From Halodesulfovibrio sp. (GTDB lineage Bacteria > Desulfobacterota > Desulfovibrionia > Desulfovibrionales > Desulfovibrionaceae): 57,202 bases of DNA. The notes beneath the pieces were generated by a model, which saw nothing but the letters and a program-made list of their open reading frames with translations, had not been told where the DNA came from and ran no database searches. The position numbers and the translations under genes were made by a program. Positions 44,401-53,064 of the stretch are shown one piece after another. The stretch covers positions 1-57,202 of the forward strand of contig NZ_JADMLB010000023.1 in NCBI RefSeq assembly GCF_015482765.1, read 5' to 3'. Within the stretch, counting starts at the first letter, position 1; every line of letters starts with the position of its first letter.

Positions 44401-44855
44401 TGAGCAATAATTTGCTCAACAAAATCTGACGATAACGTATCTTTGTTAGGCGCAGCCATAACAATTTCTTTAATATCACAACAATTTTCTTCATCTATAA
44501 TAAATGCATATGCAATATCACCTATAAGATTTTCATCAATAACACTTCGAGCCATCCTCTGAGCATCTCCCAACGACATCTTTCTCATCGTATAATCGTT
44601 GTAATATGTCTGAGCCAGTTTTGCGCCAGTCTCTACAACGCCTTTGAGATATTGATCTACAGACTCATCTAAAAGTCGATCGAATAAAATACTGGCAAGA
44701 ACCGTGTTGGACTCAATTTCTTTTTTTAACGTATTTTCAAAAGTACTTTTTACATGCGGCATTGCGAGGTAAATTGAACCAAACAATACTAATACCAACA
44801 TAATGAAGGTAATAAATATCTTACTTCGCATCGATAACTTTTTAAAAATCTGCAT
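41460..44855 (-). CDS. Hybrid sensor histidine kinase (Cache-HAMP-HisKA-HATPase-REC-REC-HPt)
   Basis: The 1131-aa membrane kinase has a membrane helix (about 12-32), a periplasmic double-Cache-like sensor to about 310, a second helix (about 318-340), HAMP, and HisKA with phospho-His in N-M-S-H-E-I-R-T-P near 430. HATPase motifs follow (N-N-A-I-K-F-T; D-T-G-I-G-L-S; G-G-T-G-L-G-L-A-I-S). Then two receivers (V-D-D-S...M-D-W-N-L-P; V-E-D-N...M-D-I-Q-M-P) and a C-terminal HPt (L-L-H-T-L-K-G-L-S-A-S-I-G-A). It forms a phosphorelay that may end at the overlapping GGDEF regulator. The ligand is unknown. Confidence 0.94.
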   Translation of the reverse strand: MQIFKKLSMRSKIFITFIMLVLVLFGSIYLAMPHVKSTFENTLKKEIESNTVLASILFDRLLDESVDQYLKGVVETGAKLAQTYYNDYTMRKMSLGDAQRMARSVIDENLIGDIAYAFIIDEENCCDIKEIVMAAPNKDTLSSDFVEQIIAQKNGVLRIDKGTSCDSAYLSYFRPWKWIIAAVPFEKKTHSIVSLTNFRDRIENDQLSPAKGSYITIFELDGYILYHPFLANKNALTLKDPKTKRFFIQDLVDKVKANGVDSVQKGWFTYHFVKREDKSEYGDKLFYYVYDPANKWFVVTVLNKEDMLIPYHHLLVDLQLVAVLALITVVLLAFLSSNHLISRIDALKKAARKLSENDYDFELKKRSDDEIGELEDAFNEASTKIQSLTNSQRALNENLEKIVEERTDALHLALQEAQGATEAKSEFLANMSHEIRTPINAITGLTYLMQQQDAPPQQKRYITKIETAAHSLLGIINDILDFSKIEAGKLDLENTSFYLHDVMEKVSTIVGMKASEKGLDFIISYEPNVPMTYMGDPLRLAQVITNLVNNAIKFTEKGEVGVYISRERRHLLRFEVRDTGIGLSEEEISKLFKSFSQADTSTTRKYGGTGLGLAISKQLVQMMGGYIWVQSTKGKGASFFFTVTLKEVSSRNNDHILFTNKRVLIVDDSPSWQSSLSNLLSVYNFEIDVVGSGEEAVAKVKNSAPYDLVLMDWNLPGANGVETSHMLKHMLPSEARSIIMVSSYDEEYFKREAEREGILTFLHKPVNPSELYNLVMSYFGSEVKNHIDTKVEKISLKEELTTRKGSRLLLVEDNEVNRDIIKDMLAHSGILIDEAHNGLEAVEKVEKAPEKYELVLMDIQMPVMDGYTATRRIREITPVLPIVALTANAMAADIARSKEAGMNGHLNKPINVEEFFTTLLQYLTPKVKDRAEIPTEEVLQPPVMFKFSTIDAEAGLKYMNGDMALYHKILRNFLSTYEDANESLRKLLVENKKEAKRLLHTLKGLSASIGATDLHLITKELEVSFDNSLLNSFGDELDKVLKDIKECPELAQQNDKQSDLPLLEGNIRKNLWRSLYEAIKSKRPKNIKGVLEKFTPYALSKEDSEKLAEVRGLLDKFKYNDALNLLGESDE

Positions 44856-45007
44856 GTTATGCCCTCAATAATACTTTCAGAACAAACTACTTTCTTATCG
44901 TTACCTACATTCTTTTACCATACATTATGAATGCAAATAAGGTATACAACTATTTAGATGTTATCACTTTATTTGCATTCTCATCTTTAGGATAAAACAA
45001 AGATCAT

Positions 45008-45041
45008 AAAAAAGCAGACCTGTCTTGCGACAAGCCTGCTT
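45008..45041 (-). terminator. Terminator of the DASS transporter gene
   Basis: On the minus strand AAGCAGGCTTGTC...GACAGGTCTGCTT is followed by TTTT. It lies 20 bases after the transporter stop. Confidence 0.75.
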
Positions 45042-45060
45042 CGATTTTTTTATATCCGAC

Positions 45061-46467
45061 TTAAACGTAGAGTGAGGTAAGGATTAACATGACGGCAAGA
45101 TATAAACCGCCAAAAACGAGCCCAAGGAACCACCATCGAGCCTGACTGATAAAACCGGAGCCATACCAGATTGGTGAAGGACCTGTTGCATAAGGAGTAA
45201 TGATACCCATAAGCCCAAGGCTACCAGCAAGCATAAGTGCAATGCTCGGAAGCATTTCAACAGGAAGTAATGCAGATGCTGTGACCATAAATAGCGGCAT
45301 TAAGGCAGTTGTATGTGCTGTTGTACTTGCAAAGAAGTAGTGCAAAACAAAAAACATCAAGACAAGAAGAAGTGCCACCGGCGCTGGCTGCATTCCTTGT
45401 AAGTGTCCTGAAGCAAGTGTTCCGATCCATTCCAAAACGCCTGTCTTCCCAAGACCTGAGGCCATTGCAACTAATGTCGCAAACCAAATTAAAACATTCC
45501 AAGCACTCTTATTACTTATGACATCATCCCAGGTGATAATGTCACTTAGTACCATGAAAGACAGAACCAATATTGCCGCAACAGTGCTGTTTACGCCTAA
45601 TTCTTTACCAAAAATCCAAAAAATGAGTGCTAAGATAGCATAACCAAGCATCATAAGCTCTTTGCGAGTAATGGAGCCCAACTTATCAAGTTCTTTAGAT
45701 GCCCATACAGGAGCTTCAGGCGATGTCTTTTGTGTAGGAGGGTAGATTACATAGGCAAGCCACGGCGTGAGAATAAACAAAGGCAGCATAGCTGGAATCA
45801 TAACCTTCGCCCAATCACCCCATGCAATTTGAATCCCAGTTGTTTGTGCAATAAGATCAACTGCAAGCAGATTAGGAGCCAAGGCAGTTAAAAACATCGA
45901 ACTCGTGACGCAGGTTGCCGCAATTGCAACCCATGTAAGGTAGGAACCTATTTTCCTTGGTTCATTATCTGGAGTAGAGTTGAACATCAAAGGGATGTTA
46001 CTCACGATAGGGTAGATAGTCCCAGCGCTTCGAGCAGTGTTGGATGGCATAAATGGAGCCAGTAGAGCGTCAGAAAAAGCGATTGCATATCCAAGTCCTA
46101 ATGTACTTTTTCCAAGATGTTTAATCAAAATCAGGCTAATGCGTCGTCCTAGTCCTGTTTTTTTATAGCCAAGCGCAAACATAAACGCTGAAAAGATCAG
46201 CCAGATTACACCATTGGAAAACCCTGAAAGTGCCCAATTCCTACTTGCTGAAGGGCTGGAGTCAACTAAACCAAGTGCTGCAACAATCGATACACCTAAA
46301 AGTCCTACCAACGCTGCGGGAACTGGTTCAATAATCAAGCCGACTATTACCCCGATAAAAATGCTTAAGAAATACCATCCCTCGGGGGAAAGTCCTGATG
46401 GCGTCGGAGAAGCAGCCATAATAACTGCAACAAGTACCGGAGAAAATTTTAAAATATATTTGCCCAT
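45061..46467 (-). CDS. DASS-family anion (di/tricarboxylate) transporter
   Basis: The 468-aa polytopic protein (about 12 helices) matches the divalent anion:Na+ symporter family, closest in layout to the CitT/TtdT/YbhI branch. The two substrate-binding S-N-T-like motifs are visible: M-P-S-N-T-A-R-S-A-G near 140 and A-S-T-T-A-H-T-T-A-L near 385, with G-I-I-T-P-Y-A-T-G-P-S-P near the end. It should move dicarboxylates or related anions, as co-transporter or exchanger. Monocistronic; start ATG 46467. Confidence 0.9.
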   Translation of the reverse strand: MGKYILKFSPVLVAVIMAASPTPSGLSPEGWYFLSIFIGVIVGLIIEPVPAALVGLLGVSIVAALGLVDSSPSASRNWALSGFSNGVIWLIFSAFMFALGYKKTGLGRRISLILIKHLGKSTLGLGYAIAFSDALLAPFMPSNTARSAGTIYPIVSNIPLMFNSTPDNEPRKIGSYLTWVAIAATCVTSSMFLTALAPNLLAVDLIAQTTGIQIAWGDWAKVMIPAMLPLFILTPWLAYVIYPPTQKTSPEAPVWASKELDKLGSITRKELMMLGYAILALIFWIFGKELGVNSTVAAILVLSFMVLSDIITWDDVISNKSAWNVLIWFATLVAMASGLGKTGVLEWIGTLASGHLQGMQPAPVALLLVLMFFVLHYFFASTTAHTTALMPLFMVTASALLPVEMLPSIALMLAGSLGLMGIITPYATGPSPIWYGSGFISQARWWFLGLVFGGLYLAVMLILTSLYV

Positions 46468-46673
46468 TAAGCCCTCCGCACTGTTTCAATGAAAACGAGC
46501 TGTGTTCAGTACTGTAGAAGCAAACACAGTTGGTTACGTTGGTGACCGTAGTAATCATTTTAGTATATATTTTGGGCTAACCTTCTCCAGTATATATTGA
46601 AAAACAAACCGTTATCGTTAATTCTGCTGGATATATTAAACAGCTACTTTTTAGTAAGTTCTGTTTATTAGAT

Positions 46674-46706
46674 ACAAAAAAAGAGCCACTGGCTAAGTGG
46701 CTCTTT
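46674..46706 (-). terminator. Terminator of the porin gene
   Basis: AAAGAGCCACT pairs exactly with AGTGGCTCTTT, and the minus strand continues with a T-run. Confidence 0.88.
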
Positions 46707-46740
46707 AAATGTGTCTGTCGTCTTTTTACGATATTATGTG

Positions 46741-47982
46741 CTAGAAATTGTACTGGAGAAGAGCAGCAGCTTTAAACACGTTGTCTACATCTTTCGCGGC
46801 ACCACCATCGAAATCTGTTACAGCGTAAGCAAAGTCTACGAGAAGATCGAGGTTGTCGTAAATGCTGTATACAGAGGATACGTCGATTTCTGTTGCACGA
46901 TCGTCTTCACCCCAGCTGGAGATGCTATCAGAATTTTCGTTTGTACCCTGAACGTATGTGATACGCACAGTGTGGCTGAGTTTTTCAACAAAAGTAATTT
47001 CTTCCAACTGAAGACCAATACCCCATTTACCAAGTGCGCTACCGAATACGTTATCTGTATCAGGACCCATAGCACCTGCACCAATAAGGGTAGTCATGGT
47101 AAAATCGTCGTCATCAATGCTTGGCATACGGCCTTCACCGTCATCATCATTACCGGAAGCGTACCAACCGATAAGAGAAGGAACGACCATGTCGGTTGCG
47201 TAGGAAGCTTTACCTGCGAGAGCAAAGCCGCCATCTTTACCATTCTCTTTACCATATACGGCATCGAATGCGAGAGCTACGTTTTCAACAGGTGCCGCTT
47301 CAACAGAAATACCTGTCCAGAAGAGGTTGTCTTCAAAGATCACGCCGTCTGCATCCACATCATCAGTTACGTTTGCATACATAACATATGGAGATAAAGA
47401 AGCTTTACCAAGATCTGCAGCGAGAATTGCACCGAAAAGATCCATGGTTGCGTCATCAATGGATGGGTCATTTGCGTCTACATCAGTATCGTAAGGGCGA
47501 GCAAAGAATGCTGTGAAGTTCACATTCTCGTACGGGTAGGAAGCAACGATTGCTGCAACGTCGTTATCAAGTACGCCTGAAGCAGTAACTGCACCTGGAA
47601 GGCCAAGTCCCTGAATACCAGCGCGTACTTTTACAGCAGTAGATGGAATGGTGAAATCCATGTAAGCACGAAGGGTGCTCACGTTTACACCATCTGCACC
47701 AAGAGCACCACCGGAACCGGCGCCTACGTTATCATCTGCGTGTCCCCATGTCTGCTCAATACGGAAGAGAACAGTACCGGAAAGATTTTCAGAAGCGATG
47801 ATATCGATCTGTGTGTCCATTCGCTGGATGAAGTTGTTGACGTCGTCACCAGACTCATCAACGCTAAGGTAATCGTATCCAGCCCACATGGAACCAGAAG
47901 CCTTAAATTCAGCAGCAGAAGCACCTGCAACGGTGCCAAGAATCATGCAAGCAGCAATAGCTAATACAATGAAGCGGTTCAT
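46741..47982 (-). CDS. Outer-membrane porin, Desulfovibrio homotrimeric type
   Basis: The 413-aa protein has a signal peptide cut after A-S-A (residue about 23), then alternating beta-strands rich in Asp/Gly loops, and ends in ...L-L-Q-Y-N-F, the C-terminal aromatic needed for insertion by BAM. The A-S-G-S-M-W-A-G-Y-D-Y start and T-W-G segment resemble the abundant porins of Desulfovibrionaceae. The loops are strongly acidic, suggesting cation preference (inference). Codons are noticeably biased, as in a highly expressed gene, which also makes long antisense open frames. Confidence 0.92.
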   Translation of the reverse strand: MNRFIVLAIAACMILGTVAGASAAEFKASGSMWAGYDYLSVDESGDDVNNFIQRMDTQIDIIASENLSGTVLFRIEQTWGHADDNVGAGSGGALGADGVNVSTLRAYMDFTIPSTAVKVRAGIQGLGLPGAVTASGVLDNDVAAIVASYPYENVNFTAFFARPYDTDVDANDPSIDDATMDLFGAILAADLGKASLSPYVMYANVTDDVDADGVIFEDNLFWTGISVEAAPVENVALAFDAVYGKENGKDGGFALAGKASYATDMVVPSLIGWYASGNDDDGEGRMPSIDDDDFTMTTLIGAGAMGPDTDNVFGSALGKWGIGLQLEEITFVEKLSHTVRITYVQGTNENSDSISSWGEDDRATEIDVSSVYSIYDNLDLLVDFAYAVTDFDGGAAKDVDNVFKAAALLQYNF

Positions 47983-48185
47983 TAAAATTTACCTTCTTAA
48001 TTCACGTAAAAAAACAACAGACTTGTTTGAATATGAATTTCATTTTCAACATACTGCGTAGAAAAAACTGTGTTTGTTCAAACAGAACTCTCAGGCATTA
48101 TCTCAGTGGCTAGCTAAAATTTTGCACGGAGCTCTTTATCAACACAGCTTGATGTGAAATTGAAATCCGTTATCAACAAGAAAAG

Positions 48186-48215
48186 CATCTACGTTTGAAT
48201 TGTAGGTAGTGTCAA
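48186..48215 (-). promoter_or_regulatory. Candidate porin promoter
   Basis: On the minus strand TTGACA (48210-48215) and TAGATG (48186-48191) are 18 bases apart, giving a leader of about 200 bases before the porin start. The -10 is weak. No gene is seen in the rest of 47983-48317. Confidence 0.3.
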
Positions 48216-48317
48216 GGAAAGTTTGTAGAAAAAACACCAATCTTGATTACGCAACGATTTAATCGTCTAAAATAATAGGAAAAGGTAGGGGTGAATAAAT
48301 TTACCTTACAATAACCG

Positions 48318-50366
48318 CTAGTTCTTACCCTCATATTTTATAACTATACAGGTAAAGTCATCTTCAAGTTCTGTTGTGCGGGTAAATTCAAGAGCAGTTA
48401 CATACAGCTTTTCGATAAGCTTTTTAGAAGACAGGTTAGCGTTGTTTCGAATGACGGTTTTCATTAACTCTTTTCCAAACATATTACCCTCTGGCGAGCG
48501 AGCCTCCCAAATTCCATCAGTTGCAATCACAACAATATCCCCAGCACGTAACCGTTCAATATTCTCCTGATATCGAGAAGCATAGGTAACACCCAGTGCC
48601 GTACTTCCAATGCCTTTAAACTCAATAAAGGTAGACTCTGACCTACGATAAACCATCGCAGAATCGTGACCGGCGCGTGTCCATGAAAGAGTGTTCGTGA
48701 AAGTATCCAGTGATGCCAAAAAAAGCGTCATAAATTGGCCGGTTCCGTACGTATCACAAACAACAAGCTCGTTTGTTTTTCGTGTAATTTCTGACAAATT
48801 GAAATCATTATTGGCACAGGATCTTAGGTATGCTCGTGCTGTTGCCATGAGTAGTGCAGCAGGAATTCCATGTCCAACAACGTCTCCCACTGCCATAACT
48901 AAATGAGAGGCGCTACCAGACGCGCACGAAATAAAATCGAAATAGTCGCCACCGGTTTCAGCACAATAGTAACTGGCTCCTGCCAGATCATAGCGTGGAG
49001 GACTTGGAATTTCTTTAGGAAGCAAGCTGCGTTGAACTTCGCTTGCCAACTGAAGTGAACTCTTTATTTGCACGTTTTCCTCTAAACTTGGAACCATTTC
49101 ATTTATGGCTTTTCCCAATTCACCTATTTCGTCCTTACCAACATTAGGTACACGTATTGAAAAGTTTCCGGCACTGACTTCACGCACCGCCTGAACCAAT
49201 TTGTGGATGCTTTTACTCAAAGAAATAGAAAGTATTACAGCCATGCAGCCCAACAACAATACTGTCGCACTTAACAATAGGTGAGAAGTGTTCATTTGCC
49301 GCGTAAATATCTCTCGAATCACATCAGTTTCTTTTGTAGCATCTTGAACAATGTCAATTCGTGGAACACTTATCATAAGCGCTGTTCCACCAATGCCTAG
49401 AGGGGCATAGGCTACAATTTTTTCAACACCATCTATGGAGGTGCTCATCAGATTCGGAGTACCAAGCAAAATATTGCTTGTAACCTCAGTTGCAGCCTCT
49501 TTATCTAAGTTGATGTCTTTTTCCGGCGACGCAAACCACTTTCCTTCTTTTTCTCCTGGAATTCGCGTAGCAACTGTGACAAGTTCGCCATCCTCTGAAT
49601 TAATGTAAACAAGATAAGAAGTTACATTTGGAGATAGGCTCGCTAAATGTCCTGGATCACGTAACAACACACCTACCGGCACGGCTATAGTAACTGTGCC
49701 AATTCTTACATCATTTTTATAAATATTTTGAGAAGCAGTAAAAATAGAGTTATCATATAACGGATCATGCATGAGTTGTGACCAATGTGCCCCACGAGAA
49801 GTACTCGGAGGAGAAAGTTCACCGAATAAACACTGTTGTTTCGTTGCTTCAGCACGCCTAGTCGGAAAAAACATCTGCGAAGAATCCGTCAGGCGAACCT
49901 GCTGCCAAAGAATCAGGTCTGGATAGCGATTGGCAAAATCCTGAACAGTCGGAATAAGCAGTCGTAGACTTTCTTTTGTTTTGACAGAAGGAGAAGACAT
50001 ACACATGCCGTTATTCTCCGCACTTGTTTTGTAATACGTTTCGCCTTCAGTGGGAGTAAGTTCTTCAGCTTCAGCCGGTATACGTGGAGTCGGTGGAGTA
50101 GATGTTTCAAGTACTTGAGTTGTGTCATTTACAAGTATATCCAACGCAGCATCTATTAATTGCCTTTCACGTTTCAAAAGCCGCGCATGGTCTTCAACAA
50201 TCCGAAGAAGAGATGTGTTGATGTTTGTGAGAAGGATTTTTTCAGTTCGAGTTTCTACTTTTTCTGCAAGTGTGTTCATAGACTGCATACTGTTGTAACG
50301 CAGGAACAAAATAGGGGGGATGGTTGTTAAGAGCAGAATCAACAGAATTTTTATTCGAATAGGCAT
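48318..50366 (-). CDS. SpoIIE/RsbU-type PP2C phosphatase with periplasmic sensor and HAMP
   Basis: The 682-aa protein has an N-terminal membrane helix (about 5-22), a periplasmic Cache-like sensor to about 350, a second helix (about 358-380), HAMP (S-I-H-K-L-V-Q-A-V-R-E-V near 385), and a PP2C/SpoIIE phosphatase domain. The metal site is seen as G-G-D-Y-F-D-F near 475 and V-G-D-V-V-G-H-G-I-P-A-A-L near 495. Such proteins dephosphorylate anti-sigma-antagonist proteins to start partner switching; no STAS or HPK partner gene is adjacent. Start ATG 50366. Confidence 0.92.
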   Translation of the reverse strand: MPIRIKILLILLLTTIPPILFLRYNSMQSMNTLAEKVETRTEKILLTNINTSLLRIVEDHARLLKRERQLIDAALDILVNDTTQVLETSTPPTPRIPAEAEELTPTEGETYYKTSAENNGMCMSSPSVKTKESLRLLIPTVQDFANRYPDLILWQQVRLTDSSQMFFPTRRAEATKQQCLFGELSPPSTSRGAHWSQLMHDPLYDNSIFTASQNIYKNDVRIGTVTIAVPVGVLLRDPGHLASLSPNVTSYLVYINSEDGELVTVATRIPGEKEGKWFASPEKDINLDKEAATEVTSNILLGTPNLMSTSIDGVEKIVAYAPLGIGGTALMISVPRIDIVQDATKETDVIREIFTRQMNTSHLLLSATVLLLGCMAVILSISLSKSIHKLVQAVREVSAGNFSIRVPNVGKDEIGELGKAINEMVPSLEENVQIKSSLQLASEVQRSLLPKEIPSPPRYDLAGASYYCAETGGDYFDFISCASGSASHLVMAVGDVVGHGIPAALLMATARAYLRSCANNDFNLSEITRKTNELVVCDTYGTGQFMTLFLASLDTFTNTLSWTRAGHDSAMVYRRSESTFIEFKGIGSTALGVTYASRYQENIERLRAGDIVVIATDGIWEARSPEGNMFGKELMKTVIRNNANLSSKKLIEKLYVTALEFTRTTELEDDFTCIVIKYEGKN

Positions 50367-50510
50367 TGTTGTCCTCTCACATGACTTTTTTCATCCTCAC
50401 AAAAACCAAAGCAATAAATACTCTCAACCTATCTTTATCATTCTGACAGATTGCATGTAAGGATTAATCTGAACAGAAACTTTTCCTTCACTTGAATGCT
50501 TCTAACTTTA

Positions 50511-50539
50511 GAATAGTTAAAGTATAGCTTTAACTATTC
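50511..50539. promoter_or_regulatory. Perfect inverted repeat upstream of the phosphatase gene
   Basis: GAATAGTTAAAG-TATAG-CTTTAACTATTC has exact 12-bp arms. It is about 145 bases upstream of the phosphatase start and next to, but distinct from, the catB terminator. No T-run follows, so an operator is more likely than a terminator. Confidence 0.42.
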
Positions 50540-50560
50540 CTTAAAATGACGTGAACTAAG

Positions 50561-50586
50561 AAAGCCCCGCCAATTGACGGGGCTTT
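50561..50586 (-). terminator. Terminator of the acetyltransferase gene
   Basis: AAAGCCCCG and CGGGGCTTT form a GC-rich stem with TTTCTT after it on the minus strand, 10 bases beyond the stop codon. Confidence 0.8.
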
Positions 50587-50596
50587 CATTTACTTT

Positions 50597-51193
50597 CTAT
50601 TTTGCTGCAAGATTCTCATTACATAGCATCGAAAGATTCTCTCGGATTTTTTCATCATCCCAATCCCACCATGCCATGGCTAGGAGCTCAGCTATTTTCT
50701 GAGAGCTAAAGCGTTCTCGAATAACTTTTGCGGGATTTCCTCCCACAATAGTATACGGAGGAACATCTCTTGTCACAACCGCACGGGCAGCGATTATTGC
50801 TCCATGTCCAATATGCACTCCCGGCAACACCATAGCTTCACTACCGATCCAAACATCATTACCAACAACCGTATCCCCCTTTGGTAAATACCCGTCAGGA
50901 GCTTCCGAAAAAAAGCTCATGTAATGAAAAGGATAGGTACTGTGCCAGTCAGCACGATGCCCCTGATTACCAGCCATCACAAAGACAGCTCCAGACCCTA
51001 TCGAACAAAATCTTCCGATAATCAATTTGTCGACATCGTCTCTTTCAGGAGAAAGATAGCGAACATTTTCTTCAAAATGCTTACCGTGGTAATAGCCTGA
51101 GTAATAACTATGACGACCTACCACAATATTCTTGTTAGTAAGGTGTTGGCATATTTCATACCCCTCATAAGGTGAGGAAAATGGATTCTTCAT
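50597..51193 (-). CDS. CatB-like xenobiotic O-acetyltransferase (left-handed beta-helix)
   Basis: The 198-aa protein has the hexapeptide-repeat signature of type B chloramphenicol/streptogramin acetyltransferases: [30 protein letters not shown], the catalytic-His loop A-G-N-Q-G-H-R, G-N-D-V-W-I-G, and [12 protein letters not shown]. It should transfer acetyl from acetyl-CoA to a hydroxyl of a small molecule. The start is placed at ATG 51193, behind GGAGAT, rather than 45 bases upstream. Many environmental CatB relatives do not give resistance, so drug activity is unproven. Confidence 0.88.
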   Translation of the reverse strand: MKNPFSSPYEGYEICQHLTNKNIVVGRHSYYSGYYHGKHFEENVRYLSPERDDVDKLIIGRFCSIGSGAVFVMAGNQGHRADWHSTYPFHYMSFFSEAPDGYLPKGDTVVGNDVWIGSEAMVLPGVHIGHGAIIAARAVVTRDVPPYTIVGGNPAKVIRERFSSQKIAELLAMAWWDWDDEKIRENLSMLCNENLAAK

Positions 51194-51509
51194 TTTTAAT
51201 CTCCATAAAAACAGGATGAAATCCTGAAAAAAGTGCATGTGTATAGACCCGACAATTAAATGAGTATTGGGGTCAAACAGCCCTTTTTATGCGGCGTGGC
51301 ACAAAGCAGCCGACTTGGATAGGGAGAATGTAAGAAGGGAATAAAACGTACATGTGTTGGCGATACTCCTATAAAAAAGCTGCGTCAAATCGTAAATGTA
51401 ATAAGGATTAGCGTGCCTAATAGTAGCAATTATGCATTGTAATTTCTCTTATTTCAAAACTTAGGGCAGATTACACTTACGAAAACGATTTTTACATAGG
51501 AGACAAACT

Positions 51510-52166
51510 ATGACTACGTACATTGAAAAATTAGAATCCAGATACACTGCAAAGAAATTCACTCCCAATATATCTATTCCTTCAAAAACAATAGAAGACA
51601 TAAAAAGAATTCTGCAGCTTTCTCCTTCATCCACCAACTCTCAACCTTGGCATTTTGTCATCGCAACAAGCGAAGAGAGTAAGGAGCGTATTGCAGAATC
51701 CGCACGAGGCTTCTATGAGTTTAATGCCGGAAAAATCACAGATGCCTCAGCAGTAGTTGTTTTGTGTACCAAAAGTACCGTTGATACGGACTATACAGAC
51801 ACAGTATTGTTGCAAGAGGAAAAAGATGGACGTTTCCCAAACAATGAAGTGAAGGAAATGAACAGAAAAGGGCGTGAATTCTTTATGCTGAAACATCGCG
51901 ACACACTTAACGATGCTCAGCATTGGATGGAGAAACAAACCTTTATCGCCTTGGGTAACCTGCTTGTCGGAGCAGAACATCTTGGGCTTCAAGCGTGTCC
52001 AATGGAAGGGTTCGACTATGAATACCTTACAGAGGCTCTCGCACTTGATAAAAAAGGATTTGTTCCCACGGTGATCGTCTCCCTCGGATATGGTGCTGAC
52101 GATGATTTTAATGCCAACACACCAAAATCTAGATTGCCACAACAGTCTATTATCACCGAGATCTAG
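51510..52166 (+). CDS. nfsB: Oxygen-insensitive NAD(P)H nitroreductase, NfsB-type
   Basis: The 218-aa protein aligns over its whole length with E. coli NfsB (217 aa): S-P-S-S-T-N-S-Q-P-W-H-F, D-A-S-x-V-V-V, E-E-K-D-G-R-F, L-G-L-Q-A-C-P-M-E-G-F-D, F-N-A-N-T-P-K-S-R-L-P-Q. The FMN sites are kept. It reduces nitroaromatics and quinones by two-electron steps in the cytoplasm. TAGGAGAC lies 6 bases before ATG 51510. It is divergent from the CatB-like gene across 316 bases and convergent with the LysR gene, which may regulate it. Confidence 0.93.
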   Translation: MTTYIEKLESRYTAKKFTPNISIPSKTIEDIKRILQLSPSSTNSQPWHFVIATSEESKERIAESARGFYEFNAGKITDASAVVVLCTKSTVDTDYTDTVLLQEEKDGRFPNNEVKEMNRKGREFFMLKHRDTLNDAQHWMEKQTFIALGNLLVGAEHLGLQACPMEGFDYEYLTEALALDKKGFVPTVIVSLGYGADDDFNANTPKSRLPQQSIITEI

Positions 52167-52194
52167 CCATATCCATGAGCGGCAGTAGTAGCTC

Positions 52195-53064
52195 CTACTG
52201 TCGCTCTCCTAACTCGTCTTTAAAGTACTGTGTTATGCCGGAAATCAATTCAGACGATATGTTTTGATTATGGTACAAATAAGTTGAAAACTCTGGCAGA
52301 GTTGCCAAGGGATGACCTTCTGGCAAGATCGTTAGATCCTTTGTAACCGCTGAAAGTGGCAATGCAGTTGCACCAAGCCCAGCGTGTACTGCGGCTAAAA
52401 TGCTTGGAACTCCTGTACCAGTGAATACCAAGTCCCAAGGCTTTCCAAGAGTATCCAATGCTGCAATAGCCATTGCTCTAAAAATGCATGGCTGCGGAAG
52501 CGTCACAAGCGGCATGGCCTCTGTGCAGTCCGTAGAAAAATATTTTTCCAACCCATGTCCACTCTTGAATACCCAAACAACCGCATCAGACATCACTTTC
52601 TCACCATTTCTTCCTGCCCCTTCTCCAGCTAAAAGTATATCTAGCTTCCCTTCTTCATAGATTGGGGTAAGATGCATGCCCAAACCAGCGTGTAGTTCTA
52701 AATGAATATTAGGGTAGGTCTTAGAAAATTTTCTGACTATTTGAGGTAGTAGATCTGGCCCAAAATAATCAACAAATCCCACCCGTAAATTCCCTTTCAT
52801 ATCTGGCTGCTGTATCCACTGAACAGCTTCATTATGCAGGGCAAGAATTCGTCTTGCAAAACTTAATAAAATCTCACCATCAGGGCTTAGTTCTATCCCA
52901 CGAATAGCCTTAGAAAAAAGTTTCTTATTCGTTCGTTCTTCTAGACGCTGAATTCTCTGGCTCACTGCGGACTGGCTTAATCCAAGGTGATTACCTGCTT
53001 GTGTAAAACCGTTTTGATCAACAACAGCCTCAAAGCATTTCAACAATTCTATATCAAGTTCCAT
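52195..53064 (-). CDS. LysR-family transcriptional regulator
   Basis: The 289-aa protein has the LysR helix-turn-helix at residues 3-62 (L-L-K-C-F-E-A-V-V-D-Q-N-G-F-T-Q-A-G; L-S-Q-S-A-V-S-Q-R-I-Q-R-L-E), a linker helix, and a periplasmic-binding-protein-like effector domain (G-N-L-R-V-G-F-V-D-Y-F-G near 95). It stops 28 bases from the end of nfsB in the opposite direction. LysR proteins usually control divergent genes; the divergent neighbour here is the giant adhesin, 411 bases away, so it is a possible regulator of attachment (inference). Confidence 0.9.
   Translation of the reverse strand: MELDIELLKCFEAVVDQNGFTQAGNHLGLSQSAVSQRIQRLEERTNKKLFSKAIRGIELSPDGEILLSFARRILALHNEAVQWIQQPDMKGNLRVGFVDYFGPDLLPQIVRKFSKTYPNIHLELHAGLGMHLTPIYEEGKLDILLAGEGAGRNGEKVMSDAVVWVFKSGHGLEKYFSTDCTEAMPLVTLPQPCIFRAMAIAALDTLGKPWDLVFTGTGVPSILAAVHAGLGATALPLSAVTKDLTILPEGHPLATLPEFSTYLYHNQNISSELISGITQYFKDELGERQ

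Noticed and set aside
46711-47397. 228-codon open frame antisense to the porin gene
   Set aside because: It lies wholly inside a clear porin CDS whose codon bias opens the complementary frame; no ribosome site and no recognisable domains.
51194-51238. Longer start for the CatB-like gene
   Set aside because: The added residues are hydrophobic and not part of the CatB fold; GGAGAT precedes ATG 51193.
51290-51320. Sigma-54 promoter (TGGCAC near 51296)
   Set aside because: The -12 element is not at the required spacing: the bases after N5 are AGCCG, not TTGC.
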